Source: CAZTQN01 sp964615765
GTDB lineage: Bacteria > Planctomycetota > Phycisphaerae > Phycisphaerales > UBA1924
DNA: 64,000 nt
Assembly (NCBI GenBank): GCA_964615765.1
Contig: CAZTQN010000008.1
Coordinates: forward strand, 62,001 to 126,000
Reading direction: 5' to 3'
Positions 40,546 to 50,443 of the stretch are shown here, in pieces (within the stretch, counting starts at the first letter, position 1; each line of letters begins with the position of its first letter). The notes under the pieces are model-generated. The model was given only the letters and a program-made list of their open reading frames with translations. It was not told the DNA's origin and made no database searches. A program made the position numbers and the translations under genes.

Positions 40546-41238
40546 TCACCGAAACACGTTGTACAGCACGATGCACCGCAGGGCCGCCACGCCGTCGCGC
40601 CAGGTGATCTTCTTTCCCTCGGCGTAGGTTCGCCCGGAATAGGACACGCCGACTTCATAGACGCGTACGCCCAGCCGCGCCACTTTCGCGGTGATCTCCG
40701 GCTCGAAGCCGAAGCGGTCTTCTTCGATCGTGATGCGGGTCAGCACGTCGCGCCGGAAGGCCTTGTAGCAGACTTCCATGTCCGTCAGGTTCAGGTTGGT
40801 CAGCGCGTTGGAGAGCAGCGTGAGCAGGCGGTTGCCGACGGCGTGCCAGAAGTACAGCACGCGGTGCGACTCGCCGCCGACGAACCGCGAGCCGAAGACC
40901 ACGTCGGCCTTCCCGTCGAGGATCGGGCGGAGCAGGCGCGGGTACTCGGCGGGGTCGTACTCCAGGTCGGCGTCCTGCACGAGGACGACGTCGCCGGTCG
41001 CCGCGGCGAAGCCGGTCCTGAGGGCCGCGCCCTTGCCCTTGTTCCGCGCGTGCTGCAGCACGACGACGCCCGGCTCGCGGGCCAGAACCTGCAACTTGTC
41101 GAGCGTGCCGTCGGTCGAGGCGTCGTTGACGAGGATGATCTCGCGCTCGAGATCGATCGGGGCCGCGCGCACACGGCGCACGATCTCCTCGACCGTGTCG
41201 CGCTCGTTGTACACCGGGATGACGACGCTGAGCTTCAA
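40546..41238 (-). CDS. Family 2 glycosyltransferase (dolichol-phosphate mannosyltransferase-like)
   Basis: 230 residues. GT-A fold with KLSVVIPVYNERDTVEE, the nucleotide-binding ILVNDASTDGTLDKL, NKGKGAALRTGFAAATGD and the metal-binding VQDADLEYDPAEYPRLL; later VVFGSRFVGG and RFGFEPEITAKVA. This matches polyprenyl-phosphate glycosyltransferases that transfer a sugar from a nucleotide donor to a lipid carrier at the membrane, but no C-terminal membrane helices are present. The start must be TTG at 41238 (or later), because an in-frame TAG lies six bases upstream; the sequence then opens directly with the family N-terminus. Confidence 0.93.
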   Translation of the reverse strand: MKLSVVIPVYNERDTVEEIVRRVRAAPIDLEREIILVNDASTDGTLDKLQVLAREPGVVVLQHARNKGKGAALRTGFAAATGDVVLVQDADLEYDPAEYPRLLRPILDGKADVVFGSRFVGGESHRVLYFWHAVGNRLLTLLSNALTNLNLTDMEVCYKAFRRDVLTRITIEEDRFGFEPEITAKVARLGVRVYEVGVSYSGRTYAEGKKITWRDGVAALRCIVLYNVFR

Positions 41239-41380
41239 CGGCTAGGTCCCGTCGCCGGCGCCCGCGATCCCCACCGAGTCCGCGATCCGCACCTGTAGCC
41301 GGCCGACAGGGTATATCCTGCGCGGCGTACCCGTCGCTCCAGCGCTTTTGCACGCGTCGTTCACCCCGCGAGCCCGCCCC

Positions 41381-41791
41381 ATGACCAGCCCAACCCGCTC
41401 TCGCGCTCTCGCCGTCGCGCTCGCCGCGCCTTTGCTGATGCTCACCGGGTGCGGGCCGGACACGCACGGCGTGAACCTGGTGAACTCCACCGACCGCGTC
41501 GTGCTCGCGGAGTTCCTCACCATCGACACCGCCGGCGAGATGACGCCGTACGGGCGGGCCATCGTCCAACCCGGCGACCAGTTCACGCACCGCATGGAGG
41601 ACGCGCCGCGCGGGCAGCGCTCGCGCGTGCGGCTGGTTCTTGAGGGCGAGACGCCGGACTACGACAACTGGGTCCTCATGAGCCTGTCCGAAGAGAAGAC
41701 GAGGTACTACGACCTTCGCCTCATCGACGGGCGTCTCCGCGCCGTGGAGCAGAAGCGCGGCCGCCCGACGCCACGCACGACCGGCGAGTGA
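41381..41791 (+). CDS. Small lipoprotein, hypothetical
   Basis: 136 residues from the ATG at 41381. The lipobox is LMLTGC (Cys near 24). The mature domain (VNLVNSTDRVVLAEFLTIDT, GRAIVQPGDQFTHRMED, RYYDLRLIDGRLRAVEQ) follows the same order of strands and turns as the lipoprotein at 36403-36762. The C-terminus is basic. It is followed after 79 bases by a lamin-tail protein on the same strand. Function unknown. Confidence 0.82.
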   Translation: MTSPTRSRALAVALAAPLLMLTGCGPDTHGVNLVNSTDRVVLAEFLTIDTAGEMTPYGRAIVQPGDQFTHRMEDAPRGQRSRVRLVLEGETPDYDNWVLMSLSEEKTRYYDLRLIDGRLRAVEQKRGRPTPRTTGE

Positions 41792-41870
41792 GCCGTTCAT
41801 CACCCCTTTGCCGCTGATGCGCCGCTGTGCGCGGGTCAAAGTTCCGAGTGCCTTCCGTTCGAGGTCCGTC

Positions 41871-42731
41871 ATGCCGCCCACCGTCGCCCGGCCGCTCGTG
41901 ATCGCCGCGCCGCTCGTCGGCGTGATGGCCTGTGCGCTCGGCGCGAGCGGCGCGCCGGGCGAGTCCGGAATCAAACCCGCGGCGCCTTCATCGGCGCCGG
42001 CGTCGGCACCCAAGCCCGCCGCCGCGCACGGTGCGGCGCCCGCCGTGCCGTTCCCGCACCCGCTGATCACCGAAGTTCTGTACGCCGTCCCGCCGGGGAT
42101 CGACGGCGACGCCAGCCGCGACGGCGTGCGCCAGGTCGCCGGCGATGAGTTCGTCGAACTCGTCAACCCGCACGACAAGCCAATCCAACTCCTCGGCTAC
42201 ACGCTCGTGGACGAATCGCAGGGCGACAAGAGCAAGGTGCGCTTCACGTTCCCCGCGCTCGAGCTTGCGCCCGGGGCCGTCGTCGTCGTCTTCAACGGCT
42301 TTTCGACCAGTTGGAAGATCCCCGTCGGCGACGCCGGCGGCGCGGCTCAGCCGGCCGAGTCGTTCGCCGGCGCGCGGGTGTTCACGATGCGCATCACCTC
42401 GCCGCGGACCGCGTTCAACAACACGGGCGATTCGGTGACGCTGCTGACGCCCGCGGCGAAGCCTGTGCAGATCGTGCGCTGGGGCACGTCCGCCGCGCCC
42501 AAGCTCGCGGACCCGGGCGTCCTCGACGAAACCGTGCCCGAGGCCACGACCGCGAGCGTGCAGCGCCTCGGCGTCACCGTCGGCGACGCGTGGCTCAGCC
42601 ACACCGCCTTCGCCGGCGAAACCTTCAGCCCCGGCCGCTACACCCTGGACACGCCGCCCACCAACAAACAGCCCGCACAACCGCCCAGCACGAAGCCGCA
42701 AGATCGGCCCGAGCCGCCGAAGAAGAAGTAG
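41871..42731 (+). CDS. Secreted lamin-tail domain protein
   Basis: 286 residues from the ATG at 41871, with GAGG six bases upstream. The N-terminus is a signal peptide with a hydrophobic stretch (VIAAPLVGVMACALGASG). After an Ala/Pro-rich linker, residues 65-260 form a lamin-tail (LTD) immunoglobulin-like domain: PLITEVLYAVPPGIDGDAS, GDEFVELVNPHDKPIQLLGY and FNNTGDSVTLLTP, typical of secreted bacterial LTD proteins. The C-terminus is a Pro/Lys-rich tail. It probably mediates binding outside the cell; no enzymatic domain is present. Confidence 0.87.
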   Translation: MPPTVARPLVIAAPLVGVMACALGASGAPGESGIKPAAPSSAPASAPKPAAAHGAAPAVPFPHPLITEVLYAVPPGIDGDASRDGVRQVAGDEFVELVNPHDKPIQLLGYTLVDESQGDKSKVRFTFPALELAPGAVVVVFNGFSTSWKIPVGDAGGAAQPAESFAGARVFTMRITSPRTAFNNTGDSVTLLTPAAKPVQIVRWGTSAAPKLADPGVLDETVPEATTASVQRLGVTVGDAWLSHTAFAGETFSPGRYTLDTPPTNKQPAQPPSTKPQDRPEPPKKK

Positions 42732-42745
42732 CCCACGCCGAGCAT

Positions 42746-42801
42746 TCACCGCGTCACCGCATCACCGCATCACCGCGTCACCCCCTCACCGCGTCACGCC
42801 C
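42746..42801. repeat. 8-base tandem repeat upstream of surE
   Basis: Seven units of TCACCGCR or close variants (TCACCGCG, TCACCGCA, TCACCGCA, TCACCGCG, TCACCCCC, TCACCGCG, TCACGCCC). It fills most of the gap between the lamin-tail gene and surE and ends 27 bases before the surE start. Confidence 0.8.
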
Positions 42802-42828
42802 GTCCCCTCTCCGCTGCCAACCATCACC

Positions 42829-43686
42829 ATGCGCATCCTGCTCACCAACGACGACGGCCTCCGCGCCCCCGGCATCGAGGCCCTCTACCAAGCGCTCGTC
42901 GATTCCGACGGGCACTTCGGCAAGCGCCTCGGCGACCTGGTGCTCCCCATCGCCCCGCTCACCGTGCAGTCCGCCACCAGCCACGGCGTCACGTTCCACA
43001 CGCCGCTGATGGTCCGCGATGAACGCCTCGGCTGGGGGCGCAACCCGGACATGCGCGGCGTCGCCGTCGACGGTCGCCCGGCCGACTGCGTCAAGCTCGC
43101 CGTCGCCAACCTCTGGCCGGACAAGTTCGGGCAAGGCTCACGCCCGGACCTGCTCATCTCCGGCATGAACGCCGGCGCCAACGTCGGGATCAACGTGATC
43201 TACTCCGGCACCGTCGCCGCCGCGCTTGAGGCAGCGTTTCTCGGCATCCCAGCCATCGCCGTCAGCCTGCACCTGGGCCGCGGCACGCCGGACTTCCCCC
43301 TGGCGGCGCGACATGCCCGGCGCGCCATCGAGGCCGTCATCGCCGGCGGCCTCCCCGAGCGCCACGCCTGCCTCAGCATCAACGTTCCCATGACCGAACT
43401 CGGCATGCCCAAGGAGCAGACGGCCCACTACCCCATCCGCGTCGCTCCCATGAACACCCACGGCTTGAACGACAAGTACGAACGGCGCGTCTCGCCCGGC
43501 GGCGAGGTCTACTTCTGGGCCGCCGGTCACGGGCTGGACTTCGCCTCCACCGACGACCACAGCGACGTGCAAGAGATCTTCAAACGCTGCATCACCGTCA
43601 CGCCGCTGCGCTACGACCTGACCAAGAAGAGCGTCATGCAGCGCTGGCGCGACCGCCTCGCCAACACGGCGAGCACCGAACGCTGA
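42829..43686 (+). CDS. surE: 5'/3'-nucleotidase SurE
   Basis: 285 residues. SurE is a metal-dependent nucleoside monophosphate phosphatase. The N-terminal LLTNDDGLRAPGI carries the paired metal-binding Asp. Other family segments are the SATSHGVTFH loop (for the Ser/Asn ligands), VDGRPADCVKLA, ISGMNAGANVGINVIYSGTVAAALEA and AIAVSL. The C-terminal swap region (STDDHSDVQEIFKRCITVTPL) is present, so the protein is complete. It lies between unrelated genes; in other bacteria surE is often near pcm/nlpD, which is not the case here. Confidence 0.95.
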   Translation: MRILLTNDDGLRAPGIEALYQALVDSDGHFGKRLGDLVLPIAPLTVQSATSHGVTFHTPLMVRDERLGWGRNPDMRGVAVDGRPADCVKLAVANLWPDKFGQGSRPDLLISGMNAGANVGINVIYSGTVAAALEAAFLGIPAIAVSLHLGRGTPDFPLAARHARRAIEAVIAGGLPERHACLSINVPMTELGMPKEQTAHYPIRVAPMNTHGLNDKYERRVSPGGEVYFWAAGHGLDFASTDDHSDVQEIFKRCITVTPLRYDLTKKSVMQRWRDRLANTASTER

Positions 43687-43696
43687 TCACAAGCCC

Positions 43697-43736
43697 AAAA
43701 AACACAACCGCCGCGTCCGAAGGTCGGACGCGGCGG
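43697..43736 (-). terminator. Rho-independent terminator
   Basis: Perfect 13-bp stem CCGCCGCGTCCGA (43708-43720) / TCGGACGCGGCGG (43724-43736). Read on the minus strand it is followed by TTGTGTTTTTT. It terminates the protease gene at 43767-45623, 30 bases after its stop, and may also affect the facing surE transcript. Confidence 0.9.
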
Positions 43737-43766
43737 CTGATGCAATCGTTTCAGGCTTGCACCCGC

Positions 43767-45623
43767 TTACGGGCAGCCGGTGAAGTACAGGGCCAGGTAG
43801 TCGAAGATGTCCTGCACGGTCAGCGTGCCGGAGTTGTTGACGTCGGCGGTGCTGCTGGCGGAGAAGTACGCGGAGAGGAAGTCGAAGATGTCCTGCACGG
43901 TGACCTGGCCGGAGAGGTTGAAGTCGGCCGGGCACGACGGGGCGGAGTCCTGCCGCGTCCCTTCGTCCGGACCGGCGGCGAGGATCGCGCTGGACCCGAA
44001 CACGGCGTTGACCCAGTAGAAGTACGTCGTGCCGGGCACGGCGGTCGTGTCGTCGAAGGCGTTGGTCGTCGGCGTGCCGATCACGGTCGCGCCGCCGAGG
44101 TTGTTGGTCGTGTTGCGGAGCACCTGGTAGGACGCCGCCCCGGTGATCGCCGTCCAGCCGAGTTCGACGCGGTCCGAAAGCGTCGAGTCCGACGCCGTCA
44201 GCGACGGGGTCGACACGCCCGTTACCGTGAGCGAGTACAGCTGCGACTCCGTGGGCGCGTCGGTCTCGCTGACGCGGATGACGTTCCCGATGCCGGAGAT
44301 CAGGACGTTGGTGAGCTGCTCGGCGAGGCCGAGGTTCGCCGACGACGCCGTCCGCATCACCGTCCCGGTGCTGGTGAACACGTCGAGGGCGAGGTTGGCC
44401 TGCTGGGCCGCGTTGACGTTCGCCGCGCCGGTGTTGCACGCGCCGCCGGCCTGCTGCGTGTAGTTCTGATAGAACGTGCCCAGCGGCGTGACGGTGATAG
44501 TCGCGAGCACCGGGCCGGCGGTCGTCACGGAGTAGAAGTCGACATCGCCATCGACCGAGATGCCCGTGATCGAGGCGTTGATGACGTTCGGCGCGGGGAT
44601 CGAGCTGGGGTTCAGCGTCGTGCCGACGCCCAGCGTCCCGATCGGCGTCGCGGACCCGATGATGTTGTTGTTCTCGTACGCGTCGCCGTAGTTCCGGATG
44701 CCGGCGCGGATGTCATCCTGCTGCGGCCCGTCGAAGCCGGTCGCCAGGAAGGGCTCCATCAGGCGGGCCGAGATCACCGGGCACACGTGGGCGAAGCCCA
44801 GCCCGTGACCGTGCTCGTGCATGACGGTGTTGCGCAGGAAGCGGTACGAGTTGGTCGAGCTCCCCCAGCCCTCGGACGAATCGATCACCATGTCCCCGTT
44901 GGACGGGAACGAGTTGTACGCCAGCGTCCCGTTGACGCCGTCGATGTTCTTCATCGAGATGCGGACGTCCCCGCGCGTCTGCCCGGAGATCGCGCTGCCC
45001 GTGGAGCCCCACGTCGCGCCGTCGTCCCACTGGTTGCCGTTGTTGGAGACGAACGTGTAGCTCAGCCCCGTCAGCGCGGCCCAGCGGTCGAAGCAGGCCT
45101 GGAACTGCGCGATCCACACGGCCCGGTTGGCGACCCCGCCGAACTTCGCGTCCATCTGCGCAAACAGGTTGCTCGGCGCGGCCGGCTCGCCCACCCCGCT
45201 CGGGATGTTCAGCCCGTCCGGCACGAAGCTCCACGTCAACGCCCGCGGCGAGCCCGTCGTCCCGGACCACCGGTTGGCGATCTGATAGCGGTCCATGAAC
45301 CGCTGCATGTACTGGTTCACCGCGGCCTGGATCTCCAGAGCCGGCGGGTTCTCTCCCGAGAAGCACGCCATCGCGGGGAACTCGGCGAGGTCACCCTCCC
45401 AAACGCCCACCGGCTCGATGTCCGCCGGCGCGCCCTCGGCCGGAGCCCGCACGAACTGGGGGATCAGATAAGCCGGGCTCGAGGTCGGGCCCGAGGCCGC
45501 GCCGAACCGCGCGAAGCCGCGCTCGCGCGTTTCGCCCGTCGCCGCGGACACCACCGACACCGCGCACACCGCGCTCACGACCGACATCAGGACGCGCGCG
45601 CGAACAGTCTGAGCATCTGCCAT
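43767..45623 (-). CDS. Secreted matrixin-like zinc metalloprotease with PPC, Fn3 and GC-type dockerin tail
   Basis: 618 residues from the ATG at 45623, with a full AGGAGG seven bases upstream. After a signal peptide (SVVSAVCAVSVVSAA), a metzincin-type catalytic domain carries the zinc motif HEHGHGLGFAH (HExxHxxGxxH), preceded by GDVRISMKNIDGVNG and followed by ISARLMEP near the Met turn position. Then come a pre-peptidase C-terminal-like domain (VDFYSVTTAGPVLATITVTP), a fibronectin-III-like domain (LGWTAITGAASYQVLRN, YFYWVNAVFG) and two dockerin halves (ADFNLSGQVTVQDIFDFL, ADVNNSGTLTVQDIFDYL) ending TGCP. Probable role: extracellular proteolysis at the cell surface. Confidence 0.92.
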   Translation of the reverse strand: MADAQTVRARVLMSVVSAVCAVSVVSAATGETRERGFARFGAASGPTSSPAYLIPQFVRAPAEGAPADIEPVGVWEGDLAEFPAMACFSGENPPALEIQAAVNQYMQRFMDRYQIANRWSGTTGSPRALTWSFVPDGLNIPSGVGEPAAPSNLFAQMDAKFGGVANRAVWIAQFQACFDRWAALTGLSYTFVSNNGNQWDDGATWGSTGSAISGQTRGDVRISMKNIDGVNGTLAYNSFPSNGDMVIDSSEGWGSSTNSYRFLRNTVMHEHGHGLGFAHVCPVISARLMEPFLATGFDGPQQDDIRAGIRNYGDAYENNNIIGSATPIGTLGVGTTLNPSSIPAPNVINASITGISVDGDVDFYSVTTAGPVLATITVTPLGTFYQNYTQQAGGACNTGAANVNAAQQANLALDVFTSTGTVMRTASSANLGLAEQLTNVLISGIGNVIRVSETDAPTESQLYSLTVTGVSTPSLTASDSTLSDRVELGWTAITGAASYQVLRNTTNNLGGATVIGTPTTNAFDDTTAVPGTTYFYWVNAVFGSSAILAAGPDEGTRQDSAPSCPADFNLSGQVTVQDIFDFLSAYFSASSTADVNNSGTLTVQDIFDYLALYFTGCP

Positions 45624-45888
45624 GGATACACCTCCTGCCGAATATTTCACCGCGCTGCCGCGTTCCGGCGCGAGCGGTCGATCGCCGAGTGGCGATGCTG
45701 CTCCGTACGTGTCATCGCCCCACGCGGATCCGAAATCACTCCGCGGTGTCCGAAAACCCGCTCCCCCGAGCCCGCAGATACGCACAGCCGGCGCCGAAGC
45801 GCGTCCATGCACTCCGCCGCTCGGCCGTTGTTCACGTTCATTTTCCGGGTTTTCGCCCGACTTTTCGGGACCCGTCTGACCCACCGGC

Positions 45889-46773
45889 TTACGCCAGCAT
45901 TGCCGACACGGTCTCCAACTGTTCCGGCAGCTTCGCGGTGACCGCCGCCACTTGCTCGCCGGACAGCCGCAGGTCGTCCAGCACGTCCGCCGGGGGCTGA
46001 TCGGTCCGCAGGTCCAGCCGGAAGCCCTGCTTGGCGCCCGCGGCGATGTGATCGCCCACACACACGATGTTCACCAGCGTCCGCATATCGGACGCGAGTT
46101 CCATCGGGCGGTGGTGGTACCCCGTCACCAGCGCGAAGCTCTTGGGGAACTTCCACTTCTCGCACAGCCCCTGCCCGAAGTCCTGGTGCGTGGCGCCGAA
46201 GACGTCGGCCTCCGCCGCGAGCATGTCCGCGCTGGGCACACCGCTCCCGTCCGGCTTCACGCGTGAGACCACGTCGATGAGCTTGTGCCGGTCGTACTGG
46301 ATCTCGACGATGACGCCGATGTCGTGGATCAGCCCGGCGAGGAAGGCCTCGTCCGAGAGCCCGATCTTCAGCGTGTCGGCGATCATCTTGCACGCCGTCG
46401 CCGTCGCGATCGAGTGCGTCCACAGGTCCTTGGCGGAGAAATCCGGCGTGATCGAGCCGCCGCGGAACAGCTTGGCGAGGCTGGCGGCGATGGCGATGTT
46501 CTTCACCGCGTTCATCCCGAGCAGCACGATGGCCCGGTTGATGGAGCCGATCTGCCCCGGCAGCCCGTAGAACGCCGAGTTGACGACCTTCAGAATGCGC
46601 GAGCACAGCGCCGGGTCGTTGGCGATGACCTTGTGCAGGTCCTGGGCGGTGCTCGTCGGGCTCTCGACCAGCTCAATGATCTTGAGCGTGATCTCGGGCA
46701 GCGTGGCGATATGGCTGATCTCGCGGATCGCGCTGGTGACCGCCTGCTCTTTGGTGAGGGGTTGAACGCTCAT
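45889..46773 (-). CDS. HDOD domain signalling protein
   Basis: 294 residues from the ATG at 46773, with GGAGG close upstream; longer in-frame starts look non-coding. The HDOD domain covers residues 15-215: ISHIATLPEITLKIIELVES, ANDPALCSRILKVVNSAFYG, INRAIVLLGMNAVKNIAIAA and FLAGLIHDIG. HDOD is an HD-like fold usually lacking the full metal site; such proteins scaffold regulation of motility or cell cycle. No GGDEF or EAL domain is attached. It is divergent from the NeuC-like gene. Confidence 0.92.
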   Translation of the reverse strand: MSVQPLTKEQAVTSAIREISHIATLPEITLKIIELVESPTSTAQDLHKVIANDPALCSRILKVVNSAFYGLPGQIGSINRAIVLLGMNAVKNIAIAASLAKLFRGGSITPDFSAKDLWTHSIATATACKMIADTLKIGLSDEAFLAGLIHDIGVIVEIQYDRHKLIDVVSRVKPDGSGVPSADMLAAEADVFGATHQDFGQGLCEKWKFPKSFALVTGYHHRPMELASDMRTLVNIVCVGDHIAAGAKQGFRLDLRTDQPPADVLDDLRLSGEQVAAVTAKLPEQLETVSAMLA

Positions 46774-46898
46774 GCAGCCTCCACGCAGCGCCGTTGTCCG
46801 TACCTTCATCGCGCGGCGCGACACAAGACGTATCGGTCCCGCCCGGGCCTGACTTGTGGCCACCCCCCGGGACGGCCCGCGCTTCCGCCCCCGCCGCA

Positions 46899-48215
46899 AT
46901 GGACCCGGGGGCGGCGTGTGCCGATAACTCCCGCGTGCCCACACGCGCTCGACCAGCTTCACCCCCCCCACCCCGCCGGCGGCCCCCACCCAGCCCCGGC
47001 GTCCGCCGCGTGCCCCGGCGCGTGCCCCCGCGCGTGCTGGTCGTCACCGGAGCCCGGTCGGAGTTCGGCCTGCTCCGCCCCGTTCTTCGCGCGATCCACG
47101 CCCACCCGCGCCTGCACCTGCTCGTCGCGGTCGCGGGCGAGCACTTCCTGCCGCCGGCCCAGACCTGGCGTGAAGTCGCCGCGGAGTTCCGCATCGACGC
47201 CCGCGTCCGCATGCAGTCGGCCCGCGGGCCCGACACGCGCCTGGCCCACGCCGCCGCCCTGGCCCGCGGCGTGACCGGCTTCGCCCACGCCCTCGCCAAA
47301 CTCCGGCCTGACTGGGTCGTCGTGTTGGGTGACCGCATCGAGGCGTTCGCCGCCGCCAGCGCCGCGAGCATCGCCGGGATCGCCGTCTGCCACATCCACG
47401 GCGGGGACCGGGCCGAGGGCATCGCGGACGAAGCGATGCGCCACGCTATCACCAAACTTGCCCACCTGCACTGCGCCGCCACGGCCCAGTCCGCCGACCG
47501 CATCCGCAAACTCGGCGAGCCCAAGGAGCGCATCCATATCACCGGCTCGCCGGCGATCGACGATCTGCGGCGGATCAGGCCGCTGCCAGACCGCGAGGCC
47601 GCCGCGCTCGGCGACCCGCGTGTCATCGTGCTCCTGCACCCCGCCGCGGCCGGAGCCGACAACGCCCGCGTCGCCGACGCGCTGGCCAGCGCCGCCGGCG
47701 AACTGCCGGATGAGCCGCCGCTCGGCCCGTGCAACAACCGCGGCGTCGGCCCGCGCTGCCTGCTGCTGAACCCCAATCACGACCCAGGCCGCGACGACAT
47801 TCTCAGCCGCTGGCAGCGCGTCAGTCGCGCCCGCGGCTGGCCGATCGTCCCACACCTGCCGCGCGACACGTTCCTCGGCCTGCTCAAGCGCATGGCGACG
47901 CACCGCCGCGGCGTCATCATCGGCAACTCCTCCGCGGCCCTCATCGAGTGCGCCGCCCTCGGCGTGCCCGCACTAAACGTCGGCCCGCGCCAGGCCGGCC
48001 GGGAACGCGATCGCAACGTCATCGACGCCGAAGATCTGACCGACGCCGCCCTCGCCACGCTCCCCCGCCTGCTCCGCCGCGCGGATGGTCTCGCCCGGCG
48101 CCTCAAGCCATCAACACGTTTCGGCGATGGACAGGCCGGCCCAGCGATCGCGGACCTCTTGGCCCGCGTCGACCCCGCCACCCCCGGCTTCACCCGGAAG
48201 CGCAACACCTACTGA
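46899..48215 (+). CDS. UDP-N-acetylglucosamine 2-epimerase (NeuC-like, hydrolysing type)
   Basis: About 438 residues if the ATG at 46899 is used; a GTG at 46935 is also possible and the N-terminal 40 residues are Pro/Arg-rich. The GT-B epimerase fold begins at RVLVVTGARSEFGLLRPVL. The key segments are VVVLGDRIEAFAAASAASI, HIHGGDRAEGIADEAMRHA (which contains the conserved Asp/Glu/His cluster), TGSPAIDDL, NPNHDPG and GNSSAALIECAALGVPALNVG. NeuC-type enzymes make ManNAc (or related 6-deoxy forms) for sialic, legionaminic or pseudaminic acids. No other nonulosonate gene is adjacent, so the product is not fixed. Confidence 0.9.
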   Translation: MDPGAACADNSRVPTRARPASPPPPRRRPPPSPGVRRVPRRVPPRVLVVTGARSEFGLLRPVLRAIHAHPRLHLLVAVAGEHFLPPAQTWREVAAEFRIDARVRMQSARGPDTRLAHAAALARGVTGFAHALAKLRPDWVVVLGDRIEAFAAASAASIAGIAVCHIHGGDRAEGIADEAMRHAITKLAHLHCAATAQSADRIRKLGEPKERIHITGSPAIDDLRRIRPLPDREAAALGDPRVIVLLHPAAAGADNARVADALASAAGELPDEPPLGPCNNRGVGPRCLLLNPNHDPGRDDILSRWQRVSRARGWPIVPHLPRDTFLGLLKRMATHRRGVIIGNSSAALIECAALGVPALNVGPRQAGRERDRNVIDAEDLTDAALATLPRLLRRADGLARRLKPSTRFGDGQAGPAIADLLARVDPATPGFTRKRNTY

Positions 48216-48345
48216 GCCGCCCGGGGTAGCCCGCCGATACCCGGCGGAACGTGCCGTGCGTTCACACCCCCGATCATGACGGTTAACATCGCTCCCCGGC
48301 GCGTCGGCGGCCCGACCGCTCGCCGCCTTCTTCGGAGTGACTTCG

Positions 48346-49902
<1,557 letters not shown>

Positions 49903-49914
49903 CCCGTAGGCCCC

Positions 49915-50214
49915 TCACGCAGACTTGCGCCGCGTTGACCGCCCACGCTCGGCCCGCGCTTCCACGATCCCCTCGACTGAAAGATCAAGGTCCAGACCGG
50001 GCCAGTGGAAGCCATCGCCACCGCCGATCGACCGGTACTTGGCGCGCTGGCTGGTCGACGCCCGCGCAAGCGTCGGGTACCGCGACAGCGGCACGCCGAT
50101 GGACCGCCCATCCACAAGTTCAACCATCAACCACGATCGGGCCGCGGCACCCGCGCCTTGCTTGGCGAACCACACCCTTTTACCGCGGGGGCGATCAGTC
50201 TGAGAAGTGCTCAT
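49915..50214 (-). CDS. DUF2442 family protein
   Basis: 99 residues. The central and C-terminal parts match DUF2442: LMVELVDGRSIGVPLSRYPTL and FHWPGLDLDLSVEGIVEAR. The N-terminus and C-terminus are basic and variable. The ATG at 50214 lies inside the end of the DUF4160 gene (20-base overlap), so the two are translationally coupled. DUF4160-DUF2442 pairs are widespread and toxin-antitoxin-like in arrangement; activity is not established here. Confidence 0.88.
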   Translation of the reverse strand: MSTSQTDRPRGKRVWFAKQGAGAAARSWLMVELVDGRSIGVPLSRYPTLARASTSQRAKYRSIGGGDGFHWPGLDLDLSVEGIVEARAERGRSTRRKSA

Positions 50215-50431
50215 TCCACGCCTCCAGAATCCGGGCTCTATTCAGCCTGACGATCGTATCGGCCTTTCGAAGCTCCGCCTTCGTGAACCCGCGAACCCAC
50301 GCCGTTTGCACGGGATCCAACCACCATTTGCCGATCGCTCCACCTTTCTCGACATGCACGTGCGCCGGCTCGTCGTTCTCGTTCGAGTAGAAGAACAAGC
50401 GGAACCCGTCCTGGATGAGCACCGTCGGCAC
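50195..50431 (-). CDS. DUF4160 family protein
   Basis: 78 residues from GTG 50431, with GGGGGG a few bases upstream. The full family pattern is present: MPTVLIQDGFRLFFYSNEND, EPAHVHVEKGGAIGKWWLD and the C-terminal RARILEAWNEHF. DUF4160 is a small nuclease-like or binding fold usually encoded directly before DUF2442, as here. It begins 12 bases after the BatA-like gene and is thus likely a late part of that transcript. Confidence 0.9.
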   Translation of the reverse strand: MPTVLIQDGFRLFFYSNENDEPAHVHVEKGGAIGKWWLDPVQTAWVRGFTKAELRKADTIVRLNRARILEAWNEHFSD

Positions 50432-50443
50432 GCGTGTTCCCCC

